A stretch of 64,000 nucleotides of DNA from Pseudomonas sp. JAI120 (GTDB taxonomy: Bacteria; Pseudomonadota; Gammaproteobacteria; Pseudomonadales; Pseudomonadaceae). A program made the position numbers and the translations under genes. Shown here piece after piece: positions 43,188-51,817 of the stretch (its first letter is position 1; each line of letters opens with the position of its first letter). The notes beneath the pieces are model-generated. The model saw nothing but the letters and a program-made list of their open reading frames with translations. It did no database searches and was not told the DNA's origin. The stretch covers positions 372,001 to 436,000 of the forward strand of contig NZ_JACHCZ010000004.1 of the NCBI RefSeq assembly GCF_014207255.1. Direction: 5' to 3'.

Positions 43188-43853
43188 TCAGTTAGCGAGT
43201 GCGTCGGAGGCGAACAGCAACTTCGAACCTACAGCCGAAGGGACGGCCAGCACGCTATAGCGCTCACCCGCCTTGAGGGTGAACGTCAGCGGCTGGCCCA
43301 CCGGAGCACCGGCGCACTTGAGCTGCACCGACAGCTCCACCGGGTTGATCATGCGGCGCTGCACCGCACCTTCAGCCACCTTCTTGAACAGCTCGGCTTT
43401 TTGCGCCACGGCTTCCAGGCTGGCGTCGGCGCACGCGGCGTCGGCGTTGATAAAGGCCAGGGAAGCTTTGAGCGCGTTGAAGTCGTCCGGTTGCTCACGC
43501 ACCACCAACTGGCGCGTGGCGCCCTGGGCGTCGACCAACGCGACCACGGTGGCGAATTCGCCGGGGGCCACGGTCACCGACAGGTCGGCGTTTTTACCGT
43601 CGCGGCTCAACACGCCCTTGATCGGCTTGTCACCCCCCACCACCGGCAGGAAGTCCGACACGGCTTTATCCCCGCTCAACACCAGGCTGGCCTTGGAACC
43701 GTCCGCCACCAGCTTCAACTCGCCGGGAGCGCCATTGGCAAAACGCAGGAACGCTGCGTCTTGCTCCGGGCCGGTGGGGTACAACGGGATGTCGGCGCTG
43801 TAGGCGCTGACACTGGCGAGCAAAGTAGCCAGGCCCAGGGTCATTCGTTTCAT
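43188..43853 (-). CDS. wssG: WssG, AlgF-like periplasmic protein
   Basis: A 221-residue exported protein with a signal peptide (LGLATLLASVSAYSA) and two beta-rich halves similar to AlgF (YPTGPEQDAAFLRFANG, VSVTVAPGEFATVV-like strands). AlgF is an adaptor for alginate acetylation; WssG probably serves cellulose. Its ATG overlaps the wssF stop by one base. Confidence 0.9.
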   Translation of the reverse strand: MKRMTLGLATLLASVSAYSADIPLYPTGPEQDAAFLRFANGAPGELKLVADGSKASLVLSGDKAVSDFLPVVGGDKPIKGVLSRDGKNADLSVTVAPGEFATVVALVDAQGATRQLVVREQPDDFNALKASLAFINADAACADASLEAVAQKAELFKKVAEGAVQRRMINPVELSVQLKCAGAPVGQPLTFTLKAGERYSVLAVPSAVGSKLLFASDALAN

Positions 43854-44518
43854 TATTTGCTTCCTTTACCGTAGGCCGATGGCGGCAGGTCGCCCAGGGC
43901 TGTACCAATGGCCTTGGCCCATTTCTGGTAGCCGTCGATGGTGAAGTGCTGGCCGTCAGTGGTGATCCACTCGCCCGGCTTGGAGAAGGTCAGCGAATCG
44001 ATGTAGGTGCACGGCGCCACGTTACTGGCCAGGAAAGCCGACATCAGCTTGGTGCGGGTGTCGTCCTTCTTGTACTGGGAACCGACCTTGCCCCACGGCG
44101 GACCGACCCACACGCACTTGGTGCCGGTGTCGGTGATCGCCTTGGTCAGCGAGGTCACGCTTTTCCAGGCCCAGGCCTTGGGGAATACCGGATTGGTGTA
44201 CGAGCCCATGGTGTCACCGATGATCAGCACGACAACGTCGGGTTTGTCCTTGGCGATCAGTTCCTGGATCGGCGTGGTGCTCATGGCGTTCTTGCCGTAG
44301 ATCACGGCTTTGCCGGTGGGCAGGCGCTCGCCGCCACACTCGACTTTTTTCGGTACGACCCAATCCGCCGCACCAGCACCACAGGCACCGATGGAGTGAA
44401 CCACCGCGCCTTGCTTGGTCAGGTTGTCTTGCAGCGGGTTGAGCAACGAATCGGGAAAGCTCATATGACTTTCGCCCAGTACCAGCATGGTTAGGCCGGC
44501 AATCGCAGAAACAGGCAT
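43853..44518 (-). CDS. wssF: WssF, SGNH-hydrolase-like protein
   Basis: A 221-residue protein with a short hydrophobic N-terminus and an SGNH fold: block I in VLGESHMSFPD (Ser), DVVVLIIGDTMG, and block V in DGQHFTIDG (Asp-x-x-His). It presumably handles acetyl groups during acetylation of cellulose, although whether it transfers or removes them cannot be read here. GGAGTTATTC provides the ribosome site. Confidence 0.88.
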   Translation of the reverse strand: MPVSAIAGLTMLVLGESHMSFPDSLLNPLQDNLTKQGAVVHSIGACGAGAADWVVPKKVECGGERLPTGKAVIYGKNAMSTTPIQELIAKDKPDVVVLIIGDTMGSYTNPVFPKAWAWKSVTSLTKAITDTGTKCVWVGPPWGKVGSQYKKDDTRTKLMSAFLASNVAPCTYIDSLTFSKPGEWITTDGQHFTIDGYQKWAKAIGTALGDLPPSAYGKGSK

Positions 44519-44535
44519 GAATAACTCCGATTTAA

Positions 44536-47500
44536 TCAGTTGGAATAAGGAGAACGGTACGGGCTGACCGGCAAAGGCATAGGTCCGCTCAGGTCTTCGA
44601 ACAAGTAGCGCAGATAAGCATTACCCGCGTACTGGCGGTAATCCTGGGCGTTATCGAGTCCGATTTCACCCCCCAGGTAGAACCGCGAGCTGAGACGGTA
44701 TTCGGCAGCCGCGTTGAAGCTGTAGCCGACGCCGGTTTTGCTGGTGCTCTCGTACTTGGGATTATTCCTGGACGCTTGCAGCCTACTTTCGCCAGGGAAA
44801 AAATCCGCCCCATCTTGCGCGATATGCTGCAGGCCTACCGAACTTTTTACCTGGTAACTGAAGCGATCAAAGCTTTGCGCCCAACGAATCGGCACGCCCA
44901 GGGAGAAGAAGCGCTGCGGGCTGAAGTAACCGCCGTTGCCGTAGGTGTAGAAGTCCTGGTTTTCCTTGAAGGTCATCGCCGAGCCGCTGATACCCAGGGT
45001 CAACGTGTCCCGCTGGTTGTTGCGCAGGTACCAGTAGATGCCGCTGCCCAGTTCCAGACGGGTGTTGTCTTCGACGTTATTGCCCAGCAATTCATGCAGC
45101 GACGCGTAGCCGTAGACGCCCAGTTTCTGGTTGTCATAGCTCAGCTCACCACGGCCGCCGTTGGCGGTGACGCCGCCCCATTTGTTGCCATCGCCGTCTT
45201 CGGAACCTGCGAAGGAAGTGACACTGTCGGTGACCGGACGCCGGGAAATATTGGCGCCATATCGGAAGTTCGAATTGGCCTCGAACGGACGCGACACACT
45301 CACGCCACCCACCAGGGTGTTGTAGAGGAAGCCCAACGGGCTGACCCCGACGTCGGCCTTGAAGCCTTCATCCGGATTCTCGAACGCGACGGCCAAGCCA
45401 ACACCGGTGTCGCTCTGGGAGCCCGCCGGGGTGGTGGTGCCTTTGCCAAAACGCGACAACGCATCGCTGCCCACGCTGCCCGCGCTCAAGTGCACCGGCG
45501 TGACGCGCAACGCTATGGTGTTATCGCCAACCGGCATGCGCGCCTCGAACGGCGCTTCCACATCGGTGATCTTGCTCAAGCCTTTCTCGCCGTTATTGCT
45601 GCGTACGCTCAAGCCCTGCACCACATACCCGGTACGGTCACGCAGGATGGTATCCAGCGCACGCCGTGCCGGGCTCAGCTCGGGGCTGTCGATGGAGGCG
45701 ATGGTCGACGGCGGCACAAACGGGTCGCTCAGGTCGTTGGACGTCGCGCTGGCAAACGCGCTGGACGTAACGGTCTTGGTCGGTGCATCGATCGGCGGCG
45801 GCACGGCGCCGGCGACAGTCAGGTCGGTGACCTGGCGGCGCTGGCCCGGCAAGCCCACGAAGGGGTTATACGATTTGCCCTGAGGTTCGGCCTGGGCCAC
45901 CTGGGTCCTGGCCTTCATCGCGGTTTCAATCGCCAGGGCCTTGCGCAGCAGTTCAGCGGCTTCGCTGTTCTTGCCCAGGCCCTGATAGATGCGTGCCGCC
46001 GAAGTAAGGATCTCCGGGTTGCCCGGTTCGAGCGCCAGGGCCTTGTCGCTGGCCGATTGTGCCAGGCTGCGGTCGTTGCCTTTCAGGGCGATGTCCGCCA
46101 GACCCAATTGCAGGCGCGCATTATTCGGGTTCTGCTGGATCAACGGCGTGTACAGCTCCATGGCCTTCTTGCCGTTGCCGCTGGCCGCGTACATGCGCGC
46201 CAGGGCACCGACACCCAATGCGTCGTTCGGGCGCTGGGCCAGGGCCGGGGAAAGCATGTCGTAGGCCGCCACCAGGTCGTTCTTCTCGCGCAGGGCGTCG
46301 GCCTGCTTGACCCGGTACAGGTAGATCAAATCGTCATAGCGCTGGCGACCGATCTCTGTCAACGGCTGGCCTTGCACTTCGCGCAGGATCTCGCCCGCCT
46401 CGCTGTACTTGTTGGCCTTGAGCAGCACGTTGGCGTACAGCAGTTTCTGGTCGACAGTCGGGTTGGGGTTGTTCTCCACCACCCTCTGCATCATGTCCAG
46501 GCCGAACTGCGGGGCGCCCACTTCAACATAAGCAGCAGCCAGCACAGCCACACGCTCAGGTTTTTGCCGGGCCAGCGACTCGGAACGACCAAGCAGCGCC
46601 AGGGCTTCCGGACGCTGGCCACGGCGCGCTGTTTCGATGGCGATGTCCGTCTGCTGATGCAGGGCGATATCGATCGCCAGCTCGTTCATGTCCGCCGTGC
46701 GCTGGGCGGTGGGGATACGCCCGAGGGTGGCCTCGGCTTGTTTCCACTCGCTCAGTTCAGCCGACATCAGGGTGCTCGTGTACAGCGCATCTGGTTGGTT
46801 GGGCTGGGTCTTGAGCAGGCCGTCGATCAGGGCACGCGCATTGCGGATCTGACCGTCGCGCAGGTACATGCGCGCCAAGGCAAAGCGGGTCCAGGGGTTT
46901 TCCGGGTCGGCGTCGAGGGCCTGGCGGTAGGCGGCTTGCGCGGCCTTCAGGTCACCGCGCTGCTCGGCCAGTTTGCCGACCTGGGTAGCGCGCAGTGCGT
47001 TGATTTTCACGCTCGGCGCAAACTTGGCGCGCTGGGCCGGCGACACCGAGTCGATCAGCTTCAGGGCTTCATCCGGCTGGCCGGATTGGGACAGCACGTT
47101 GATCAAACCGCTGAGCGCATCCGGGTCGCCAGGGTGACGGGCCAACACCTTGCGGTAGCCGGCTTCGGCAACGTCGAACTGGTTGTCCTGGGCCTGGAAA
47201 CCGGCCAAGGCGATTGCCGCACCCGGTTGGCCCGGGCTCAGGCGCTCGGCCTGGGCCACCAGGTCACGGGCCTGGGCACCGCGGCCGGCGCGCTGGGCGT
47301 CACGGCTCTGGCTGATCAGGTTCCAGTAACGCACGTCGTTCAGGGCCGACTGCCACGCGGCGCCACCGGGCAAGCGCGTGGCCTGCACCAGGTAGTTTTC
47401 CGCATCGCTGAAACGCTCTTGCTGTTGACGCAACACGCCCATGCCACCAAGCGCATCGACGTCATTGGATTTTTGCGCAAGACGCGCCGTGAGCAGTGGC

Positions 47501-48375
47501 TCGGCGGTTTTCAAGTCGCCGTCGTCCAAGGCCTTGAACGCCTTGGTCATCTGCGGATCACGCTGCCAGGCACCGCCGCCCTTGCCTTGGGCGATGCCCT
47601 TGTCCATGAGCGCGCGGATCTCGGTGTCATCCGGGTGCACGGTGAGAAATTGCTGGAACAGCGACACCTGGTCCGGCTTCGGTGGGCCGAGCCAGACCAG
47701 CGCAAAGCGCCAGGTTTCATCGGCGTTGCCGCCCACGTCGTTGTTCGAGGCCAGCTTGGCCAACGCACGGATACCGTCCGGCCGGGTAGCCGGGTTGCGC
47801 GCCAGGTGCTTGGCCAGGAACAGCGCAACGATCGGATCGTTGGGCCGCTCACGGGTCAGGCGCTGCAGGCCGGCAATGGCCTCATTGGTGCCCTTGGCGG
47901 TAAAACCCAGGGTGTTGTAGTACTCACGGGCGATCAGGCCCTGGGGCTGGCGGCCCTGGAAAATCTGACGGTACAAGGCCACGGCCTTTTCGCGCTCGTC
48001 TTCGGGCTCACCCAATTCACGCGCCTGCTCCAACAGCTTGGCATTTTCCGGCATGTTGACGGTGATATCTTGCTCCAACTGCAACGCCTGGCGCGGCACC
48101 GGGCTCAGCGCTTGCAGTCGGGCCAGATACTTTTGCGCCTCGGCCGGGTGGTTCTGCTGCATCTGGATCAAGCCGACGCCATAAAGCGCGTCCGGCTGCT
48201 CGGGGCTCAGGTTAAGCAGTTTCTGCCAGGTCTCCAGCGCCCGCTCGGGGTTTTTCTTCGCCTGCCAGTAGTAGCCCTGCTCGATCAGCAGGGACTGCGG
48301 GTCGCTGGTTTCAGCGAAGCCGGCGGTCGAGGCCAGGGCGGCGAGAATCGCAATGGCTAGCGTGTGACGGCGCAT
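44536..48375 (-). CDS. wssE: WssE, cellulose outer-membrane export protein (BcsC)
   Basis: A 1279-residue protein of BcsC type. A signal peptide (MRRHTLAIAILAALASTAGFA) is followed by about 18-20 TPR repeats (residues 25-830, for example ALYGVGLIQMQQNHPAEAQ) that guide the glucan through the periplasm, a proline-rich linker, and a C-terminal beta barrel (about 950-1279) that spans the outer membrane. Length is usual. It overlaps wssD by 19 bases. Long open frames on the opposite strand here are shadows of high GC codon use. Confidence 0.95.
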   Translation of the reverse strand: MRRHTLAIAILAALASTAGFAETSDPQSLLIEQGYYWQAKKNPERALETWQKLLNLSPEQPDALYGVGLIQMQQNHPAEAQKYLARLQALSPVPRQALQLEQDITVNMPENAKLLEQARELGEPEDEREKAVALYRQIFQGRQPQGLIAREYYNTLGFTAKGTNEAIAGLQRLTRERPNDPIVALFLAKHLARNPATRPDGIRALAKLASNNDVGGNADETWRFALVWLGPPKPDQVSLFQQFLTVHPDDTEIRALMDKGIAQGKGGGAWQRDPQMTKAFKALDDGDLKTAEPLLTARLAQKSNDVDALGGMGVLRQQQERFSDAENYLVQATRLPGGAAWQSALNDVRYWNLISQSRDAQRAGRGAQARDLVAQAERLSPGQPGAAIALAGFQAQDNQFDVAEAGYRKVLARHPGDPDALSGLINVLSQSGQPDEALKLIDSVSPAQRAKFAPSVKINALRATQVGKLAEQRGDLKAAQAAYRQALDADPENPWTRFALARMYLRDGQIRNARALIDGLLKTQPNQPDALYTSTLMSAELSEWKQAEATLGRIPTAQRTADMNELAIDIALHQQTDIAIETARRGQRPEALALLGRSESLARQKPERVAVLAAAYVEVGAPQFGLDMMQRVVENNPNPTVDQKLLYANVLLKANKYSEAGEILREVQGQPLTEIGRQRYDDLIYLYRVKQADALREKNDLVAAYDMLSPALAQRPNDALGVGALARMYAASGNGKKAMELYTPLIQQNPNNARLQLGLADIALKGNDRSLAQSASDKALALEPGNPEILTSAARIYQGLGKNSEAAELLRKALAIETAMKARTQVAQAEPQGKSYNPFVGLPGQRRQVTDLTVAGAVPPPIDAPTKTVTSSAFASATSNDLSDPFVPPSTIASIDSPELSPARRALDTILRDRTGYVVQGLSVRSNNGEKGLSKITDVEAPFEARMPVGDNTIALRVTPVHLSAGSVGSDALSRFGKGTTTPAGSQSDTGVGLAVAFENPDEGFKADVGVSPLGFLYNTLVGGVSVSRPFEANSNFRYGANISRRPVTDSVTSFAGSEDGDGNKWGGVTANGGRGELSYDNQKLGVYGYASLHELLGNNVEDNTRLELGSGIYWYLRNNQRDTLTLGISGSAMTFKENQDFYTYGNGGYFSPQRFFSLGVPIRWAQSFDRFSYQVKSSVGLQHIAQDGADFFPGESRLQASRNNPKYESTSKTGVGYSFNAAAEYRLSSRFYLGGEIGLDNAQDYRQYAGNAYLRYLFEDLSGPMPLPVSPYRSPYSN

Positions 48376-49553
48376 GCTGCCTCCCAGGAAAGTTTGACCG
48401 TACCGTCTTGTTCAAAACGGTACTTCTGATCGGAAAAGCCTTGGCTGAACAGGCTGAGCATGTAGTCGTAGTAGATCGGCTGCGTGCTGTCCGGCGCCGA
48501 GGGCGCCAGGGCTTTGTTGAGCGCGTCGTCGACCTTGGCCTTTTGCAGTTGTGCCAGGGCGGTTTCGCCTCGGGCCTGGAAGAAGGCAATGGTCGACGCC
48601 GAGAAGCCGATCGGCGAATAGCCATTGTTCTTCTCGACTTCGCCGGTGGTGACGTGGATTTTCTCCGGCGGGAAGCCGGTGGCCGCCGCAGCCGTCGCCC
48701 GTGACATGCCCCCCAGGGACTTGAGCATGCCCGCCGCCAGTGGATCGGTCTTGGCGGTCATGCCGGCCCACATGTAGGTGCGGATCGCGTCGTAGCTGCC
48801 CAGGTCATCGGAGAACGGGTCGACCACAAACAGCCCAGTGTTGGTACTGGTCGCGCGGTAACCGACCCAGTTGGCCGCCAGACCATGGGGGTTGCTGGCG
48901 GTGTCGGCGAGCATCCGCGCGTTACTTTCGGCCACTTCGTTCCAGCCTGCATTGGGCCGCTCTTTATGGAAGCGACGTAGCTGCGCCAGCACCTGGTAGC
49001 TCGGGTTGAATCGCCACAGACCACCGGCATGGGCGTAACCCACCGGCCCGGGCAACAGCATCTTGCCCAGGCCCGGCACACGCACGATCAGGTTGCGTTC
49101 CACATTAGCCAGCACCAATTGCGCATCGGCGCGGTATTGCGGCGCATTCCACACGCGGGCCGCTTCGAGCAGGGCGTAGGCCATCCACAAATCCGCGTCG
49201 CTGGCGGAGTTGGGATCGATCACGCCCCAGGTGTCGTCAGGCTTTTTGCCCCACAACCAACCTGGCAGGTTCTGGCCGATATCGGCCCCCGACATGTTGG
49301 CCTTGGTCCAGGTCCACAGCTTGTCGAAGCTGCCACGGTCGTTGCCGACCAGGGCGAAGAACATCGCATAGGACTGCCCTTCCGAGCTGCTCTCGGTAGG
49401 TTTCATGGAGGAGTTGAGCACACGGCCGTCGTCCTGCACGAAGCGCTTGGCATAGTTCTGCCACAACGGCCAGTCACAGCTCTGCGCCTGCGCCACACCT
49501 GCACACATCAGCGAGCCCAGCGCTATCAGGGCCATGCTACGCAGCAGGCTCAT
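48357..49553 (-). CDS. wssD: WssD, periplasmic endo-1,4-beta-glucanase (BcsZ, GH8)
   Basis: A 398-residue enzyme that cuts cellulose in the periplasm and tunes polymer output. Signal peptide LLRSMALIALGSLMCAGVAQA. GH8 catalytic residues are visible in SSEGQSYAMFF (general acid Glu) and SASDADLWMAY (Asp). The ATG at 49553 is chosen because it overlaps the wssC stop by four bases (ATGA) and starts the signal peptide, whereas the frame extends 38 codons upstream. Confidence 0.95.
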   Translation of the reverse strand: MSLLRSMALIALGSLMCAGVAQAQSCDWPLWQNYAKRFVQDDGRVLNSSMKPTESSSEGQSYAMFFALVGNDRGSFDKLWTWTKANMSGADIGQNLPGWLWGKKPDDTWGVIDPNSASDADLWMAYALLEAARVWNAPQYRADAQLVLANVERNLIVRVPGLGKMLLPGPVGYAHAGGLWRFNPSYQVLAQLRRFHKERPNAGWNEVAESNARMLADTASNPHGLAANWVGYRATSTNTGLFVVDPFSDDLGSYDAIRTYMWAGMTAKTDPLAAGMLKSLGGMSRATAAAATGFPPEKIHVTTGEVEKNNGYSPIGFSASTIAFFQARGETALAQLQKAKVDDALNKALAPSAPDSTQPIYYDYMLSLFSQGFSDQKYRFEQDGTVKLSWEAACAVTR

Positions 49554-51817
49554 GCCAACCGCCGTTTTGCACGGGCACGCAGCGACAGGTAGATCAGCGA
49601 CGTGACCACCGCCAGACTGAGGAAGGTGATCAACAGCATCCACCCCAGGTTCTGGGACAGTTGCCACTGCATGAACTTGAAGTAGTTGAGCTTGCCGACG
49701 TAGTACTGCTCGTCCGCCACCAGCGAGCTGATTTGCGTGCCTTGCACCACCGCCAGGCTGCCCTGGATCGAATCTTTGTAGTCGTCACCGCCGATCAGGG
49801 CGGAGGTAGCTTCCAGCAGGCCTTGCGGCTGGTTGCTGGCGATCAGTACCACGCTGCGCCCGGACTTGAGCGGCGATTGGAAACCGGCCAGCCAGGTGCT
49901 GCTGCTCAAGCTGTTGAAGGTAATCCCGGTATTGGCCTTGTGGATATTGGCCGCCGGATCGGGGCTGACCCAGCTGCGTACATAACGCGGCAGGTCCGAC
50001 AACAGGAACTGATGCTGCGCGCCATCGCTGGTCGCCGGCAGGTACTGCTGCCACTGCTTGAGCAGCGGTTGGTTGGCGGCGGTGGCGAGCACCAGCAGGT
50101 CCTTGTCGGCGACGCTTTGCACATCTTTGGCCTGTACCACTTTCACGGCAGTCGCCGGGTAACCGGTGGCTTCGCCGAAGCGGCCGAGCACGGTCAGGTA
50201 AGCGGTGATTTCATCGGTGCCGAAGTTGTCTGGCATGACCACGGCGGATTCCGACAGGTCGGCCAGGCGCGTGAACGGGAAACCGGAGTCGTTGAACACA
50301 CCCAGGTTAGGCATGGCGATGTAGTGCTGGTAACCGGTGACATCGAGGGTAGAGTCTGGGTCGACGGAACCGCGCATGTTGTCGACGATAATGTCGCGGC
50401 ATTCGCCTTCTTTGATGTAGTCGTACATAAAGCGCAGCTGCAGCTTGGACTTGGGCGATGCCGAGCTGATCGGCAACAGGGTCGTCACTTCACGGGGCAG
50501 GCTTTCGTCTTTCTTCAACTGGTCGAGCAGGGTTTGACCGCCGCCCAGGTTGGTCACCGACGGCAGCGCCACGGACTTCATGAACTGGTCATTCAGACCG
50601 ATCAGCAGCGCGGAATTGGTCGACACCTGCTGTGGGGTGTAACGGTATTTGAGGTGCAGCGGCACACCTTCTTCACGCCAGTTGAACAGGTCAGGCGGCA
50701 GGCGCATGTCGACGCTGATGGCGCCGGGATTGTAGCCCGACACACTAAGCTTCTGCTGCTCGACCAACTCACCGAGGCGCACCGGGCGGTTGCTCGGCAG
50801 CCAGTTCGGGGCGTCATAGGGACGGCGCGGCGCGAGGGCTTCGAGCTTGGTGATGACCACGCTGTTGCCGGCCAATACCGGGCTACCCAGCACCACGGCG
50901 GTGGCGGCGCGCTTGAGCTCTTGCGCGTCACGGCCGGTGACGATCAGCAGCTTGCCATTGGCATCGGTGGGGTTGGCGATCAGGGTCAACGTCGGGCCTG
51001 TCGGCTTGGCGATGGCGACACCGTGCACATCCATGGCTTCGGCGGTTTGCACCAGCACGATGGCATTGCCCTTGGCCGGCAGCTCGCCGAGGGTGGTCGG
51101 GAAGGTCGCGCCACGGTAGCTGGCGAGGCCGCCGATCCAAGACGACAACGCACCGGCCGCTTCCAGGGCGGCACTGTCCGGCGCGGTGGCGAACACGAAC
51201 GGCAGGCTCACCCGGCGCGCGTCACGCTTATCGAAGAATGGCAGCGGCAGCACGGCCAGGTCGTCCTTGAGGACGATCGGCTCGACCTGCACTTTCAGCT
51301 CACTGCTGTTGCTGATCTTGGCCCACAGGCTGCTGTGCAACGGGTCTTCGCAGGACATGGTGTAGTGACCGATGAACTGCAGACTCAAGCGGTTGAATTC
51401 GGTGATCAACTTCGGCGGGATCTGCACCAGTTGTTCTTGCTGGGTGCCGGCACCCTCTTTGGGCAACGCCAGGCTGGCGGCTACTTCGCCGTTGACCAGC
51501 ACGTTGATCTGCGACAGGTCCGCCAGCAACGCCGGCGAGTAGCTGTACTTGAGCAACAGTTGCGCGCCCTTGACCACTTCGTCGGCACGAATGTCGAAGT
51601 TGACGCTGTCGGAAGACTCCACCCCTTGCAGGTTCATGGTGTCGCGACGCCCCAATTGCTTGAGGGTCAGGCTGTAGCCGTTGTCGGTGCTTTGCACGGG
51701 CACGGTGGTCACCGCCTGCTCGGCAGCTTGCGCCAGGGTGTTGAAACCCATCAGCGAGGCTATCATCAGCGCGAGTGCACGGCGCGGATGAGGGCGAGCG
51801 AAAATCTTCGAGGTCAT
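49550..51817 (-). CDS. wssC: WssC, cellulose synthase regulatory subunit BcsB
   Basis: A 755-residue periplasmic/inner-membrane protein that binds BcsA and the new chain. A signal peptide (ALALMIASLMGFNTLAQA), two carbohydrate-binding/flavodoxin-like repeats and a C-terminal membrane helix (NLGWMLLITFLSLAVVTSLIYLSL) are visible. Length is normal. Its start overlaps wssB by four bases. Confidence 0.95.
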   Translation of the reverse strand: MTSKIFARPHPRRALALMIASLMGFNTLAQAAEQAVTTVPVQSTDNGYSLTLKQLGRRDTMNLQGVESSDSVNFDIRADEVVKGAQLLLKYSYSPALLADLSQINVLVNGEVAASLALPKEGAGTQQEQLVQIPPKLITEFNRLSLQFIGHYTMSCEDPLHSSLWAKISNSSELKVQVEPIVLKDDLAVLPLPFFDKRDARRVSLPFVFATAPDSAALEAAGALSSWIGGLASYRGATFPTTLGELPAKGNAIVLVQTAEAMDVHGVAIAKPTGPTLTLIANPTDANGKLLIVTGRDAQELKRAATAVVLGSPVLAGNSVVITKLEALAPRRPYDAPNWLPSNRPVRLGELVEQQKLSVSGYNPGAISVDMRLPPDLFNWREEGVPLHLKYRYTPQQVSTNSALLIGLNDQFMKSVALPSVTNLGGGQTLLDQLKKDESLPREVTTLLPISSASPKSKLQLRFMYDYIKEGECRDIIVDNMRGSVDPDSTLDVTGYQHYIAMPNLGVFNDSGFPFTRLADLSESAVVMPDNFGTDEITAYLTVLGRFGEATGYPATAVKVVQAKDVQSVADKDLLVLATAANQPLLKQWQQYLPATSDGAQHQFLLSDLPRYVRSWVSPDPAANIHKANTGITFNSLSSSTWLAGFQSPLKSGRSVVLIASNQPQGLLEATSALIGGDDYKDSIQGSLAVVQGTQISSLVADEQYYVGKLNYFKFMQWQLSQNLGWMLLITFLSLAVVTSLIYLSLRARAKRRLA

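Noticed and set aside
44776..48360. Long open frame of 1194 codons on the plus strand opposite wssE
   Set aside because: It is an antisense shadow from high GC and third-codon bias; the wssE product on the other strand has clear TPR and barrel structure.
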